Positions 1 to 9,913 of a DNA stretch of 64,000 bases are shown here, in pieces. Position numbers and translations under genes: made by a program. Below the pieces are notes generated by a model. It worked only from the letters and a program-made list of their open reading frames with translations, searched no databases and was not told the DNA's origin. Source of the DNA: Sporosarcina ureae DSM 2281 (lineage in GTDB: Bacteria; Bacillota; Bacilli; Bacillales_A; Planococcaceae); assembly GCF_000425545.1 (NCBI RefSeq), contig NZ_AUDQ01000002.1, positions 124,001-188,000 on the forward strand, read 5' to 3'. The first letter of the stretch is position 1; every line of letters begins with the position of its first letter.

Positions 1-6
1 AGTGTT

Positions 7-41
7 AAAGACAGATCCCTTTTACGAGTGGTTTGTCTTTT
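7..41 (+). terminator. probable terminator of a gene left of the window
   Basis: AAAGACA pairs with TGTCTTT around a loop, followed by a T-rich run. No gene inside the window ends here, so it probably serves a gene beyond the left edge. The stem is short and the call is tentative. Confidence 0.4.
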
Positions 42-114
42 TCTGTATGGGTAAGTATCTTTTAAAATAGAGAAGACCGGTAACTTGGTAATACTCTAAA
101 ATTTCTTGCGCAAA

Positions 115-162
115 AAAAGAGGCCATCGCAAGAAGTAGATACTTCTCGGATAGCCTCTTTAC
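115..162 (-). terminator. terminator after ytzB-like gene
   Basis: An AGAGGC/GCCTCT outer stem encloses an AGAAGTA/TACTTCT inner stem. Read on the minus strand it ends in a run of T. It lies just downstream of the minus-strand PepSY gene. Confidence 0.7.
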
Positions 163-179
163 GTATATTTGATTATGGA

Positions 180-494
180 TTACTGACGAACTAACTCTAC
201 GACAGTGCCTGTTTTTGCATCTGCTGCGAATTCGAATTGCTCTAGCTTGCCGTCTTTCATGCGGGAGACGCCACCACGGTAAACGTCCATAGAGATTACG
301 TGATTTGTGTAAGGTTCTGGTTTCATAACGATCCAAGAACCGTCGATTGGTCCCTCTTCTTTAAATGCGTCTTTTACTTTTTTCAATACGTTGTCAGCAG
401 GTACTTCCTCATTGTAACGGTTAAATGCCTCATTCACTACTACGCCTGCAGCAACTCCAGTTAAAATTCCAGCTAAAAAGTCTTTTACTCTCAT
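180..494 (-). CDS. ytzB: small PepSY-domain protein, YtzB-like
   Basis: A 104-residue protein starting MRVKDFL. A short hydrophobic N-terminal helix (about residues 5-22, rich in Gly/Ala/Val) suggests membrane anchoring or export. The remainder resembles a PepSY domain, ending in the typical DAKTGTVVELV strand. The frame stays open upstream to 578, but the start at 494 is chosen because an AAGGAGG-type ribosome site sits correctly before it. PepSY domains are thought to restrain secreted peptidases; the role here is unknown. In B. subtilis ytzB also neighbours ytoP, and here the two are divergent. Confidence 0.75.
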   Translation of the reverse strand: MRVKDFLAGILTGVAAGVVVNEAFNRYNEEVPADNVLKKVKDAFKEEGPIDGSWIVMKPEPYTNHVISMDVYRGGVSRMKDGKLEQFEFAADAKTGTVVELVRQ

Positions 495-696
495 GGCTAA
501 TTGCAGCCTCCTTCGCAAATCTTTTCTTATAGTGTAACATAGTTTAAAAGTGCATGGCGATTCTAAAGTGTCTCCCACTTCATTAATCGGTAGAATATGG
601 CACTTTTGTGTAAAGCGAATTCTTAATCTAATTAGTATTCATCTGTTTGGTATGTGGATATACTACACATAGACAATAAAAAAGTGAGGGATTTCG

Positions 697-1770
697 ATGA
701 AAAAAGAAACATTGGATTTATTTCGTACATTGACTGAACTTCCGGGCGCACCAGGTAATGAATACCGTGTCCGGGCTTTTATGCGTGAGCAATTAGCACA
801 GAACTCGGATGAGATAATTCAGGATGGTTTGGGTGGCGTGTTTGGTGTTCGACATGGACAAGAAGATCAGCCGAAAATTATGGTTGCTGGACATATGGAT
901 GAAGTCGGCTTCATGGTAACAGGTATTACGGATAACGGAATGCTTCGTTTTCAGCCGTTAGGTGGCTGGTGGAACCAAGTATTACTGGCACAACGAGTCC
1001 AGATCATTACAGAAAATGCGGAAATTCCGGGTGTGATTGGCTCTATTCCACCGCACTTACTGAGTGACGCAGAGCGTAGAAAACCAATGGATATTAAAAA
1101 CATGCTGATTGATGTCGGTGCAGATGACAAAGCAGATGCTGAGAGTTTCGGTATTCGTCCAGGTCAGCAGATCTTGCCGATTTGTCCGTTCACACCGATG
1201 GCTAATCCAAAAAAGATTATGGCCAAAGCATGGGATAACCGCTATGGTTGCGGTCTCGCCATAGAACTGTTGCAAGAAGTGAAAAATGAAACGTTGCCAA
1301 ACACATTGTATTCAGGTGCAACAGTCATGGAAGAAGTCGGATTACGTGGCGCACAAACAGCAGCGCGTATGATAGATCCAGACTTATTCTTCGCACTTGA
1401 TGCAAGTCCCGCGAATGATGCAAGCGGCAATAAAAAAGAATTCGGTCAGTTGGGCCAAGGGGCATTATTGCGAATTATGGATCGTTCGATGATAACACAC
1501 CGTGGTATGCGCGAATTCATATTGGACACTGCTGAAACTCACAATATTCCGTATCAATACTTTGTATCCCAAGGCGGTACGGATGCAGGGCAAGTACATG
1601 TCGCGAATAACGGCGTACCAAGTGCAGTTATCGGTATTTGTTCTCGCTACATCCATACAGCGGCTTCAATTATCCACACAGATGATTATGCAGCGGCGAA
1701 AGAATTAATTACAAAGTTAGTAAAAACGTGCGATAAAACCACAGTAGAAACTATTAAACAAAACTGCTAA
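697..1770 (+). CDS. ytoP: M42-family glutamyl aminopeptidase, YtoP
   Basis: A 357-residue cytoplasmic metallo-aminopeptidase of family M42 (PepA/FrvX/endoglucanase-M type), which trims N-terminal residues from peptides. Metal-site blocks are visible in order: AGHMDEVGF (His66, Asp68), AWDNRYG, the catalytic pair in [16 protein letters not shown], and a C-terminal IHTDD histidine. Length is normal. It is preceded by GTGAGGG and starts with ATG. It begins a same-strand run with short spacers through the DUF84, lipoprotein, ytpQ and ytpR genes, as in B. subtilis ytoP-ytpPQR, although the thioredoxin-like ytpP is not seen here. Confidence 0.92.
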   Translation: MKKETLDLFRTLTELPGAPGNEYRVRAFMREQLAQNSDEIIQDGLGGVFGVRHGQEDQPKIMVAGHMDEVGFMVTGITDNGMLRFQPLGGWWNQVLLAQRVQIITENAEIPGVIGSIPPHLLSDAERRKPMDIKNMLIDVGADDKADAESFGIRPGQQILPICPFTPMANPKKIMAKAWDNRYGCGLAIELLQEVKNETLPNTLYSGATVMEEVGLRGAQTAARMIDPDLFFALDASPANDASGNKKEFGQLGQGALLRIMDRSMITHRGMREFILDTAETHNIPYQYFVSQGGTDAGQVHVANNGVPSAVIGICSRYIHTAASIIHTDDYAAAKELITKLVKTCDKTTVETIKQNC

Positions 1771-1793
1771 ACAACTAGAAATGAGGCGGTTGA

Positions 1794-2309
1794 ATGAAAT
1801 TTGTTCTTGGTTCTGAAAATCAGGCGAAAAAACGTGCAGTACTTCGGATCGTCGACCGCTTTCTAGAGAACAGCACTGTTACTTCAACGTCTGTTCCGTC
1901 AGGCGTCAGCGCCCAGCCCATGAGTGTAGAGGAAACTCGGCAAGGTGCAATCAATCGTTCCATCGCTGCAGCAAAAGATGCTATTGGTATTGGGTTAGAA
2001 GGGGGTGTCCATATGATCGGGGACACGATGTATCTATGCAATTGGGGCGCCCTTACCACGACGGAAGGCAAAACGTTTACTGCTGCGGGGGCACAAATCC
2101 CTTTACCCAAAGAGTTAGCTGATGAAATTCGCCAGGGGATTGAACTAGGTGATGCGGTAGATGCCTATTTTAAAAAGCAAAATGTTCGCATGTCTGAAGG
2201 CGCTATGGGGATGTTGACTGCGCAACTCGTACCGAGAGACGCGTTATTTGAGCATATCATGCAATTATTGATCGGCCAGCTGTTGTATAGCAAGTCGCCG
2301 CAGAGCTGA
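1794..2309 (+). CDS. DUF84 family (YjjX-like) inosine/xanthosine triphosphatase candidate
   Basis: A 171-residue protein of the DUF84/NTPase_I-T family, related to E. coli YjjX, which hydrolyses ITP and XTP to keep deaminated purines out of nucleic acids. The N-terminus MKFVLGSENQAKKRAV matches the family nucleotide-binding start, followed by the conserved GIGLEGGV and CNWGAL blocks. ATG follows a GAGGCGG ribosome site and lies 23 bp after ytoP, so the two are probably co-transcribed. The enzymatic role is inferred from the family; substrate is untested. Confidence 0.8.
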   Translation: MKFVLGSENQAKKRAVLRIVDRFLENSTVTSTSVPSGVSAQPMSVEETRQGAINRSIAAAKDAIGIGLEGGVHMIGDTMYLCNWGALTTTEGKTFTAAGAQIPLPKELADEIRQGIELGDAVDAYFKKQNVRMSEGAMGMLTAQLVPRDALFEHIMQLLIGQLLYSKSPQS

Positions 2310-2387
2310 CGATTGCAATAGCGGCGGGGTGCGATTAGAATAGGACTGATAGAAAATTGAACGAAAGTAGAGAAGGGGGGAACCTGA

Positions 2388-2906
2388 ATGTTGCGAAGTG
2401 GAAAGGTTTTCTTGCTGTTGCTACTAGCTGTCGTATTGGTAGGATGTAATCAGAAAGTGGAAGTCCGTACTGATGATGCATTTGTTTCAGCGAAAAAAGC
2501 ATTTGAATTAAATAGCAAAAAAACGAACCAAACAGTAGGCGAGATTGATTTCTATAAACCGCCAACTCTACGAATAGATAAAGAATCTATTTCACAAAAG
2601 ATTGTTTTAACTAAACGAAATGATTCATTTTATCTAACAGTTAATCCGAATGAACAGAAAAACAGTCAAGTGTATTATGACGTACTATTGACGGATGAAC
2701 CGGATCATTTAATAGGTGCACAAACATTCTCAAAAGATGATGCATTTGGCTTTGTTGCTGTCATTCAAAAAGGTGAGAAGCAAGTAGAACTAATTGCAAA
2801 CGTAGGCGGAGCGAAAGTAGAAACGGTGACGAATGAAGCAAATACCGACGCCTACTTAGAAAAAATGATGGAAATTGCTCGTTCGGTTCAGCATGACGAT
2901 CAGTAA
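2388..2906 (+). CDS. small lipoprotein of unknown function
   Basis: A 172-residue protein with a type II signal peptide: positive N-terminus, hydrophobic core LLLLLAVVLV, then lipobox LVGC with Cys at about residue 20. The mature part is polar and soluble with no motif I recognise. A strong AGGGGGG-type site precedes ATG. It lies between the DUF84 and ytpQ genes, where B. subtilis has the thioredoxin-like ytpP; it has no CxxC motif and is not a YtpP homologue. Likely anchored outside the membrane. Confidence 0.75.
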   Translation: MLRSGKVFLLLLLAVVLVGCNQKVEVRTDDAFVSAKKAFELNSKKTNQTVGEIDFYKPPTLRIDKESISQKIVLTKRNDSFYLTVNPNEQKNSQVYYDVLLTDEPDHLIGAQTFSKDDAFGFVAVIQKGEKQVELIANVGGAKVETVTNEANTDAYLEKMMEIARSVQHDDQ

Positions 2907-2939
2907 GTATTATTGAGTATTGAAGGAGTGGGTTAACGA

Positions 2940-3755
2940 ATGGAAGCTGAAGATTTGGTAGAAGAACTAAAGAAACGCTTACCTAAAGAGAACTTTGATT
3001 GGCAATTTGACCGAAGGGCAGACAAATTGCGAATTGTCCATCATACTCTTCATAAAGGTATGGATATTTCATTACCTGAAATTTTATCTAAGTATGAGCA
3101 GAAAAAAGAACGCGCAATCGATGAAGTGGTGTATACCGTCCGTGAGACTTTTCTTGCAATGGAGCAAGAGCAAGCAAAAGGGTTCGCAGGTGAAAACACG
3201 ATCTATCCTGTCATCCGATCGACTTCATTCCCAACGGAAAGTTCTGCTGGACAAGCTTTCTTAACGAAAGATCATACAGCCGAAACACGTATTTTCTATG
3301 CGCTAGACTTAGGGAACACGTATCGCTTGATCGATCACGGTATGCTGTCCGATTTGCAGATGACAGAACAGGAAATACAAGAGGTCGCCATGTTTAAAGT
3401 GAAGGCGTTGCCGACAGCTTATAAGCAGGATATCGTATCGGATAATATTTTCTACTTCATCAACAATAACGATGGCTATGATGCGAGCAGAATATTGAAT
3501 CAGCCGTTCATGAAAGAAATGGAACAGAAAATCGAAGGTCATATGGTCGTTTCTGTCCCTCACCAAGATGTGTTGATCATCGGAGATATCCGAAATGACA
3601 CAGGGTATGATGTCGTGGCACAAATTGCCATGCAGTTTTTCACAACAGGCGCTGTACCAGTCACGTCATTGTCTTTCATTTATGAAGATGGTAAGCTTGA
3701 ACCTATTTTCATTATGGCAAAAAATAGATTGGCAAGAAGGGAAAAGAAGAAATGA
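2940..3755 (+). CDS. ytpQ: DUF1444 protein, YtpQ
   Basis: A 271-residue soluble protein matching the YtpQ/DUF1444 family in length and neighbourhood, with the family-like segment [19 protein letters not shown] near the middle. Function unknown. GGAGTGGG precedes the ATG. Its last codons overlap the ytpR start by 4 bp (ATGA), so the two are translationally coupled. Confidence 0.85.
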   Translation: MEAEDLVEELKKRLPKENFDWQFDRRADKLRIVHHTLHKGMDISLPEILSKYEQKKERAIDEVVYTVRETFLAMEQEQAKGFAGENTIYPVIRSTSFPTESSAGQAFLTKDHTAETRIFYALDLGNTYRLIDHGMLSDLQMTEQEIQEVAMFKVKALPTAYKQDIVSDNIFYFINNNDGYDASRILNQPFMKEMEQKIEGHMVVSVPHQDVLIIGDIRNDTGYDVVAQIAMQFFTTGAVPVTSLSFIYEDGKLEPIFIMAKNRLARREKKK

Positions 3756-4357
3756 ATATATTTTATAATCCAGAAGGTGTTGGCGACGTATTGTTCGTTC
3801 AACTTACAACAGAAAGACCGACAGCTCTCACTGCTGAAAGAAAAAACCATGTTACATTGATCAAAAATGAAGAGACAGGCACTGTAGTAGCGTTCAATTT
3901 ATTTGATGCATCTAGTTATTTCACTGTTTCAGCAGTCGGGCAAGTAGAACTGACAGAAGAGCTTGGCGAACAAATACAACAAGTATTAAAGAAAAACGAC
4001 ATAGATTTGGAATTGGAGCTGGATTTCACTCCAAAATTCGTTGTAGGCTATGTGACTGAAAAAGAAAAGCATCCAAATGCAGATAAATTGAACATTTGTC
4101 AAGTAGAAGTAGGGGAAGAAACACTACAAATCGTTTGTGGTGCTCCTAATGTGGAAGCTGGACAGAAAGTGGTTGTAGCAAAAGTAGGCGCTGTAATGCC
4201 TTCAGGTATGATCATTCGTGATGCGGAACTACGCGGTGTTGCTTCATCAGGTATGATCTGTTCTGCTAAAGAACTCGATCTGCAAGATGCACCCGATGCA
4301 AAAGGAATCCTCGTATTAGAGGACGATCGAAAAGTCGGAGAAGCTTTCAAAGCGTAA
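3752..4357 (+). CDS. ytpR: tRNA-binding-domain protein, YtpR
   Basis: A 201-residue protein of the YtpR family. After an N-terminal alpha/beta region, residues ~95-201 form an OB-fold tRNA-binding domain like that of phenylalanyl-tRNA synthetase beta and methionyl-tRNA synthetase, with conserved [23 protein letters not shown] and GMICSAKEL blocks. It probably binds tRNA-like RNA; no catalytic domain is present. It overlaps ytpQ by 4 bp and is followed by a strong terminator. Confidence 0.9.
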   Translation: MNIFYNPEGVGDVLFVQLTTERPTALTAERKNHVTLIKNEETGTVVAFNLFDASSYFTVSAVGQVELTEELGEQIQQVLKKNDIDLELELDFTPKFVVGYVTEKEKHPNADKLNICQVEVGEETLQIVCGAPNVEAGQKVVVAKVGAVMPSGMIIRDAELRGVASSGMICSAKELDLQDAPDAKGILVLEDDRKVGEAFKA

Positions 4358-4377
4358 GTTGAAAATATATCCATAGT

Positions 4378-4425
4378 AAAAAGCTTTTGCACAAGGCTCA
4401 TTTAGCTTGTGGCAAAAGCTTTTTT
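4378..4425 (+). terminator. intrinsic terminator after ytpR
   Basis: A long stem with AAAAGCTTTTGC pairing GCAAAAGCTTTT, followed by six T. It separates the ytoP-ytpR run from sftA. Confidence 0.85.
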
Positions 4426-4544
4426 GTATTATTGTTACAAAGGGTTACAAATGATCATTTTATACAAAAAGTACATAGAACTGTTTGATTTCCCCACAGG
4501 TAACCTGTTAAAATGAAATGATTGATATGAAAAGAGTGATATAT

Positions 4545-7500
4545 TTGAGTTGGCTACGGAATATGAAGAGACGCCTTCAGCAAATGCAAGAAGGCGCTGA
4601 AAAAGATAACCCTTTAAAAGAACAAACAACTACTGAAAATAACATTGTGAAAAATAATGAAACCCAAAACAAAAATGAAGAATTTGATGAAAATAAAAAA
4701 ACAAACTTTCGATTTCCGATAGTTTCTGACTATGAAATTTACGGATGGGAACCACAGATCCATCATGATGAATATACCAAAGATTATTTGCAAAAAGATG
4801 TAGCAGAAGAAGACGTATATGAAATACTTCCTTTGGAACAGAATGAACGTTGGCCAGGTCGTTTTGAGCGAAGTGGAAATGTCTACCGTGCAGAAGCGAA
4901 ACGGGATTTTGCTCATATCATTCCACCTACGTCCAATCCATTACCTCTTCCGTTTTCTGGGAGAAAGCATGAACGTACGCTGCACACAGAGCCGCAACGG
5001 ATTGAACCCTATGAATCAAAGCGTCCTGAATTAGAGGAAACATCTCGCCAAAAGGAAGAACCTGTGAAGGTAGAGAAACCGAAGAAATTTAGAAAGCCGT
5101 TTTCGCCTACACATGTGCCTTCACCTATCTATGGATTGCACACTAGTTCTCCAATCAGTGAGGCTATGGAATCGGTTATAGAAAAGAAAGATACGAAAGA
5201 CCAAGAATTGCACGATCAATTAGAAAATCATGACGAGGAATTGCCATTATCCTTGATTTCCAATCAACAATCAAATGAAACACCACTATTTGCTAGTTCT
5301 TCAGAAAAAAGACAGTCTGAGATGTCCTCGGCGAAAGAACACACTCAAAAAGTAGAGGAATCTAAATTAGAAGTATCTGAAGAAGCTAACCAACTAGTAG
5401 AGCAGACTGAAGAAATACCAGTGATAGAAGAAGAGCCAGTTGAAGTAGCTGAACACGACTATGTGCATGATGAAATCGAAGGAACAGAAGAAGCCGAAGA
5501 AGCAATTGTAGAGGTAGAAGCTGCAGTACCAATTGTGGAACCAGAAGAATCGCAGGAAGTCTTTGCGCATACGGAAGATGTAGAGCGAACTCAACTGGTA
5601 ACAGAAGTAGAAACAGAAGTAGAAAAGCATGATGATAATCCAACTGAACCAGAGGAAATTGCAGTAGATCCAGAAGCACCAGTAACTGTTACGGTTGAAG
5701 AAGAAATAGAAGAAGTAGTAGAAGAAGTAGTAGAAGAAGTAGAGTTAGAAGCTGCAGTAACAATTGTGGAACCAGAAGAATCGCAGGAAGTCTTTGCGCA
5801 TACGGAAGATGTAGAGCGAACTCAATTGGTAACAGAAGTAGAAACAGAAGTAGAAAAGCATGATGATGCAACTGAACCAGAAGAAATTGTAGTAGATTCA
5901 GAAGCACCAGTAACTGTTACGGTTGAAGAAGAAATAGAAGAAGAAGTAGAAGAAGTAATAGAATCGGATGAAGTAGAATCTGAAATAGATGATATTAAAG
6001 AACAAGCACAACCAGTGAAGAAAGAAAAAGTGGTCCCATTTAATGTGTTGATGCTTAAATCCGATAAAGAAAAATTAGCGGCAAGAGTTGAAGAGCTAAT
6101 TGCAGCGAATGCAGCGAAGAAAGAAATTGTGGTAGAAGAGCCAATTGAAATAGAATCTGATCACAAACACAGCATGGCGGAACAATCTGAAACGGTAGAG
6201 AATATACAACCGGTACTGCAAGAACAACAGAAAAATAGTGTAGAAGCGAGTATGGAGGAATTAGCATCCATTAAAGAACCCGTATCCATTGCAGTAGATT
6301 CTGATGTTGAAGTTACAGAAGTGGTCGCGACGACTTCTGAAACAATTGTAGAAGAACCTGAAGAGGAAATAATTGAGGAAGAACTACCACATTATGGATT
6401 CCCGACGATGCACTATTTAGCGCCACCGGAAGAAGAAATCGTGGATGAAGAGTGGCTTGCTTCGCAGTCTGCTACGTTAGAAGAAACGCTTTCTCATTTC
6501 TCTGTACAAGCGTCTGTTGTTCAAGCTGTGCAAGGTCCTGCAGTCACAATGTTTGAGTTAACGGTAAAGCAGGGGACAAAGGTAAGTAAAATTCGAAATC
6601 TTACCGACGACTTAAAATTGGCTTTGGCCGCTAGAGATATTCGTATTCAGGCACCAATTCCAGGTACAAGTATGATTGGTATTGAAATCCCGAATCGTAA
6701 AACACGTGCTGTTCGAATTTCAGAGGTTATTGATAGTGATCCGTTTATGAATTCAGACTCACCTCTAGAGGCAGTACTCGGACTGAGCTTGACAGGGGAG
6801 CCGCAAACGATTGATCTACGGAAGATGCCACACGGAATGATAGCGGGGGCAACAGGCTCCGGTAAATCCGTCTGTATCAACTCTATACTGATCAGTTTGC
6901 TGTATAAAGCTTCGCATCATGATCTGAAACTATTACTCATTGATCCGAAAATGGTAGAACTGGCACCATACAATGGCATTCCTCACTTGTTGAGTCCGGT
7001 TATTACAGATGTAAAAGCAGCGACTGGCGCATTGAAATGGGCAGTCAATGAGATGGAAAGACGCTATGAACTGTTTGCGCATTCCGGCGTACGTAATATT
7101 GAACGCTATAACGAAATGGTCATGGAATCACGACGTTTCTCTTTAAAGATGCCTTATATCTTAGTAGTGATTGATGAATTAGCGGATTTAATGATGATGG
7201 CGCCTGCAGATGTCGAAGTGTCGATCAGTCGAATCACACAAAAAGCTAGAGCGTGTGGTATTCATTTAATCATTGCGACACAGCGGCCTTCTGTTGATGT
7301 CATTACCGGAACGATCAAAGCCAACATTCCGACTCGTATAGCGTTTGCTGTGTCTTCACAAGTGGATTCAAGAACGATTTTGGACTCGGTAGGGGCAGAT
7401 CGTTTACTTGGTAAAGGAGATATGTTGTATTTAGGCAACGGCCAATCGGCTCCTGTCCGTCTTCAGGGGACATTTGTCACGGATGATGAAATCGAGCGTA

Positions 7501-7799
7501 TAATAGAACATGTTCGTAATGAAGCAGAACCGAATTATTTATTCGGCCAAGATGATTTGCTGGCGGCCGCTGTCCGAGAAGAAGAATCAGACCCGTTATT
7601 TGAGCAAGCTTGCAATTTTGTCATCGAGCAGGGGAGTGCATCTACCTCGTCATTACAGCGCCATTTCAGCATCGGGTATAACCGAGCGGCAAAGTTAATC
7701 GACCGAATGGAAGCGAATCAATTTATATCTGAGCAAAGAGGGAGCAAAGCGCGCGACGTCTTTTTGACGGAACAAGCATTTGAAAGCTTCATGAAATAA
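4545..7799 (+). CDS. sftA: SftA (YtpS) soluble FtsK-type DNA translocase
   Basis: About 1084 residues. The C-terminal ~450 are an FtsK/SpoIIIE motor: Walker A GATGSGKS (about residues 768-775), Walker B VVIDELAD (about 875-882), then a winged-helix gamma domain (SDPLFEQACNFV onward) that reads DNA orientation sequences. No membrane segment exists, as expected for SftA, which clears chromosome arms from the closing septum. The long N-terminal linker is highly acidic and contains a 231-bp tandem duplication. I prefer the TTG start at 4545 (product begins MSWL, as I recall for B. subtilis SftA) with an AAGAGTG site; an upstream ATG at 4518 lacks a ribosome site. It is longer than its B. subtilis counterpart because of the linker. 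Confidence 0.9.
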   Translation: MSWLRNMKRRLQQMQEGAEKDNPLKEQTTTENNIVKNNETQNKNEEFDENKKTNFRFPIVSDYEIYGWEPQIHHDEYTKDYLQKDVAEEDVYEILPLEQNERWPGRFERSGNVYRAEAKRDFAHIIPPTSNPLPLPFSGRKHERTLHTEPQRIEPYESKRPELEETSRQKEEPVKVEKPKKFRKPFSPTHVPSPIYGLHTSSPISEAMESVIEKKDTKDQELHDQLENHDEELPLSLISNQQSNETPLFASSSEKRQSEMSSAKEHTQKVEESKLEVSEEANQLVEQTEEIPVIEEEPVEVAEHDYVHDEIEGTEEAEEAIVEVEAAVPIVEPEESQEVFAHTEDVERTQLVTEVETEVEKHDDNPTEPEEIAVDPEAPVTVTVEEEIEEVVEEVVEEVELEAAVTIVEPEESQEVFAHTEDVERTQLVTEVETEVEKHDDATEPEEIVVDSEAPVTVTVEEEIEEEVEEVIESDEVESEIDDIKEQAQPVKKEKVVPFNVLMLKSDKEKLAARVEELIAANAAKKEIVVEEPIEIESDHKHSMAEQSETVENIQPVLQEQQKNSVEASMEELASIKEPVSIAVDSDVEVTEVVATTSETIVEEPEEEIIEEELPHYGFPTMHYLAPPEEEIVDEEWLASQSATLEETLSHFSVQASVVQAVQGPAVTMFELTVKQGTKVSKIRNLTDDLKLALAARDIRIQAPIPGTSMIGIEIPNRKTRAVRISEVIDSDPFMNSDSPLEAVLGLSLTGEPQTIDLRKMPHGMIAGATGSGKSVCINSILISLLYKASHHDLKLLLIDPKMVELAPYNGIPHLLSPVITDVKAATGALKWAVNEMERRYELFAHSGVRNIERYNEMVMESRRFSLKMPYILVVIDELADLMMMAPADVEVSISRITQKARACGIHLIIATQRPSVDVITGTIKANIPTRIAFAVSSQVDSRTILDSVGADRLLGKGDMLYLGNGQSAPVRLQGTFVTDDEIERIIEHVRNEAEPNYLFGQDDLLAAAVREEESDPLFEQACNFVIEQGSASTSSLQRHFSIGYNRAAKLIDRMEANQFISEQRGSKARDVFLTEQAFESFMK
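5517..5960 (+). repeat. 231-bp tandem duplication inside sftA linker
   Basis: Two nearly identical copies, about 5517-5747 and 5748-5960, the second with a 3-bp in-frame deletion. Both encode the same acidic module, beginning with AA-V-IVEPEESQEVFAH and ending in E/V-rich runs. The reading frame is kept. Copies differ at only a few bases, so the duplication looks recent or gene-converted. Confidence 0.9.
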
Positions 7800-7929
7800 T
7801 GAATTCATAGTTCAGATCTAAAGATTTGATCGAGCGCATGATATTCTATAACAAGAAATAATCTTCTCGTCTGTTATTAGACGGTTGAAGATAAAAAGTG
7901 GGATGAAAGAACTCCCGGGAGGTTTCAAT

Positions 7930-9243
7930 ATGACATTGTTACATTTTACTGGCATAAAAGGATCAGGAATGAGTTCCCTTGCCCAGTTGCTACATGACTC
8001 TTCTTATAAAGTTCAAGGTTCAGACGTAGAAAAATACTTTTTCACAGAAGATCCCTTACATGAACGAAATATAAAAGTTTTGCCATTTGACGAAAATAAT
8101 ATTCAGCCGGGCATGAAAGTAATTGCAGGAAACGCATTTAAAGATGATCATCCTGAATTACTACGCGCAGAAGAACTAGGGATAGAGGTTATTCGTTATC
8201 ATGACTTCCTTGGCGACTATATGGAACAATTTACTTCCATCGGGGTTACGGGAACGCATGGTAAAACATCTACAACGGGCTTGCTAGCGCATGTATTGGG
8301 TGGCTTTGCGCCAACCTCTTACTTAATTGGAGACGGTACAGGTAAAGGTGTCGAGAATGCGGAGAACTTTGTATTTGAAGCATGTGAATACAAACGTCAC
8401 TTTTTGGCATACCATCCAGACTATGCGATCATGACGAATATTGATTTCGATCATCCGGATTACTTCACAAGTTTGGATGATATTCTAGACGCTTTCGGAC
8501 AGATGGCGAGTCAAGTGAAGAAGGCGTTAATCGCTTGCGGTGATGACGATAATCTTCAGAAACTCCAATGTCAGGTTCCAATTGTCTATTATGGCTTGGA
8601 TTCATCCAATGATTTCTACGCAGCGAATATTGAAAAAGATCAAAATGGCTGCTCGTTTGATGTGTTCATCCGAAATGAATTTTATTATCGTTTCACAATT
8701 ATGTTGACAGGCGACCATGCTATTCGAAATGCTTTAAGTGTTATTACACTATGTCATTATGAAAATATTCCAGCTGAAATTGTAAACGAACGTTTTGCGA
8801 CGTTTACGGGCGTGAAAAGACGATTTACGATCATGGAATTAGATGGCCGTGTCATCGTCGACGACTATGCACATCATCCTACTGAAATCCGCGCGACATT
8901 GGATTCAGCACGTCAAAAATATCCGAACCGTGAAATAATTGCGGTATTCCAACCGCATACATTTAGCAGAACAGCTGCGTTGCTAAATCAATTTGCAGAT
9001 AGTCTTTCTGAAGCAGATCATGTGTATTTATGTGATATATTCGGATCTGCAAGAGAGCAATCAGGAAATTTAACGATTCATGATTTAATTGATAAAATTC
9101 CTAATTCCCAACATTTGAAAATTGAAGATATGTCAGATTTAGAAGCACATCAAAATTCTGTAATCTTATTTATGGGAGCTGGAGATATCCAGTTGTACTT
9201 AAAACAATTTAAGTCTGATATAACGAAAGAAGAAACAGCCTAA
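7930..9243 (+). CDS. murC: UDP-N-acetylmuramate--L-alanine ligase, MurC
   Basis: A 437-residue cytoplasmic Mur ligase that adds L-Ala to UDP-MurNAc in peptidoglycan precursor synthesis. Visible blocks: N-terminal [13 protein letters not shown] nucleotide-binding loop, ATP loop [12 protein letters not shown], central [11 protein letters not shown], and C-terminal [14 protein letters not shown] and FQPHTFSRT. The start at 7930 follows a perfect GGGAGGT site; the frame extends 15 codons upstream without one. Neighbours sftA and ytxG are as in B. subtilis. The terminator stem overlaps its stop codon. Confidence 0.95.
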   Translation: MTLLHFTGIKGSGMSSLAQLLHDSSYKVQGSDVEKYFFTEDPLHERNIKVLPFDENNIQPGMKVIAGNAFKDDHPELLRAEELGIEVIRYHDFLGDYMEQFTSIGVTGTHGKTSTTGLLAHVLGGFAPTSYLIGDGTGKGVENAENFVFEACEYKRHFLAYHPDYAIMTNIDFDHPDYFTSLDDILDAFGQMASQVKKALIACGDDDNLQKLQCQVPIVYYGLDSSNDFYAANIEKDQNGCSFDVFIRNEFYYRFTIMLTGDHAIRNALSVITLCHYENIPAEIVNERFATFTGVKRRFTIMELDGRVIVDDYAHHPTEIRATLDSARQKYPNREIIAVFQPHTFSRTAALLNQFADSLSEADHVYLCDIFGSAREQSGNLTIHDLIDKIPNSQHLKIEDMSDLEAHQNSVILFMGAGDIQLYLKQFKSDITKEETA

Positions 9244-9268
9244 TCTTTATGAGAGGGCTGTTTCTCAT
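9231..9268 (+). terminator. murC terminator overlapping the stop codon
   Basis: AGAAACAGCC pairs with GGCTGTTTCT, then a T-rich tract. The 5' arm lies within the last codons of murC. Confidence 0.7.
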
Positions 9269-9339
9269 TTTCATTAAAATTTATTCGTTTCGATAAAGGA
9301 TATCAACTAGTTATGTCGAACAGGAATATAGGACGAAAA

Positions 9340-9365
9340 GTTTAGAAACTCTGAAAGAAGGGTAA
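9340..9365 (+). promoter_or_regulatory. sigma-B-like promoter for ytxGH
   Basis: GTTTAG, 14 bp, GGGTAA closely matches the sigma-B pattern GTTTAA-N12-14-GGGWAW. It ends about 37 bp before the ytxG start. The B. subtilis ytxGHJ operon is known to be under sigma-B (and sigma-H) control, which supports the call. Confidence 0.7.
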
Positions 9366-9402
9366 AGTTTTCGTAAGAATATGCACTAGGAGGATTACGT
9401 AA

Positions 9403-9855
9403 GTGATCAATTTACTTTACGTTGCAGCAGTGATTGCTGCAATCGCATTTCTTATTCTTTGTGTAAGTCTAGCGATGACGCTTGGGTCGTTAAAGACATC
9501 TTTACAAAGTGTCTCGCATACAGTAGATGGCTTATCAAAGCAATTAGAAGGAGTGACTACAGAAAGTACGCAACTTCTTCAAAAAACCAATCAGCTGGCC
9601 GAAGATTTACAAGGAAAAGCGGACAAGCTGAACACTGTGGTGGATGCGGTAAAAGGAGTAGGTGACTCAGTGAACACGCTCAATCAGTCCGTTCACCGAA
9701 TTTCCAGCTCCGTAACTACCAAAGCCGAACAACACAGTGACAAAATCGCGCAAGTAGTACAATGGGGAAACGTTGCATTTGGTCTATATGATCAGGTAAA
9801 GGAACGGCAACCCGAAAAGTCTGCTGGTTGGACAGTGTACAAATCGCGCTCCTAG
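9403..9855 (+). CDS. ytxG: DUF948 membrane-anchored protein, YtxG
   Basis: A 150-residue protein with one N-terminal transmembrane helix (about residues 4-28) followed by a heptad-like helical region of the DUF948 family. It starts with GTG after AGGAGG. The B. subtilis homologue is a general-stress protein of unknown biochemical role. It is followed 58 bp later by ytxH and likely forms an operon with it under the sigma-B-like promoter. Confidence 0.88.
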   Translation: MINLLYVAAVIAAIAFLILCVSLAMTLGSLKTSLQSVSHTVDGLSKQLEGVTTESTQLLQKTNQLAEDLQGKADKLNTVVDAVKGVGDSVNTLNQSVHRISSSVTTKAEQHSDKIAQVVQWGNVAFGLYDQVKERQPEKSAGWTVYKSRS

Positions 9856-9913
9856 TACAAGCATTTTCCTTTAAAATGTACAAAAAACAGTTAATTCACA
9901 GGAGGAATAAAAA

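Noticed and set aside
22..336. 104-residue minus-strand ORF at the left edge
   Set aside because: It overlaps the ytzB-like gene and its terminator in another frame, with no ribosome site.
5386..5907. Leu-rich minus-strand open frames opposite sftA
   Set aside because: They mirror the acidic GAA/GTA codon repeats of sftA; no ribosome sites and extreme composition.
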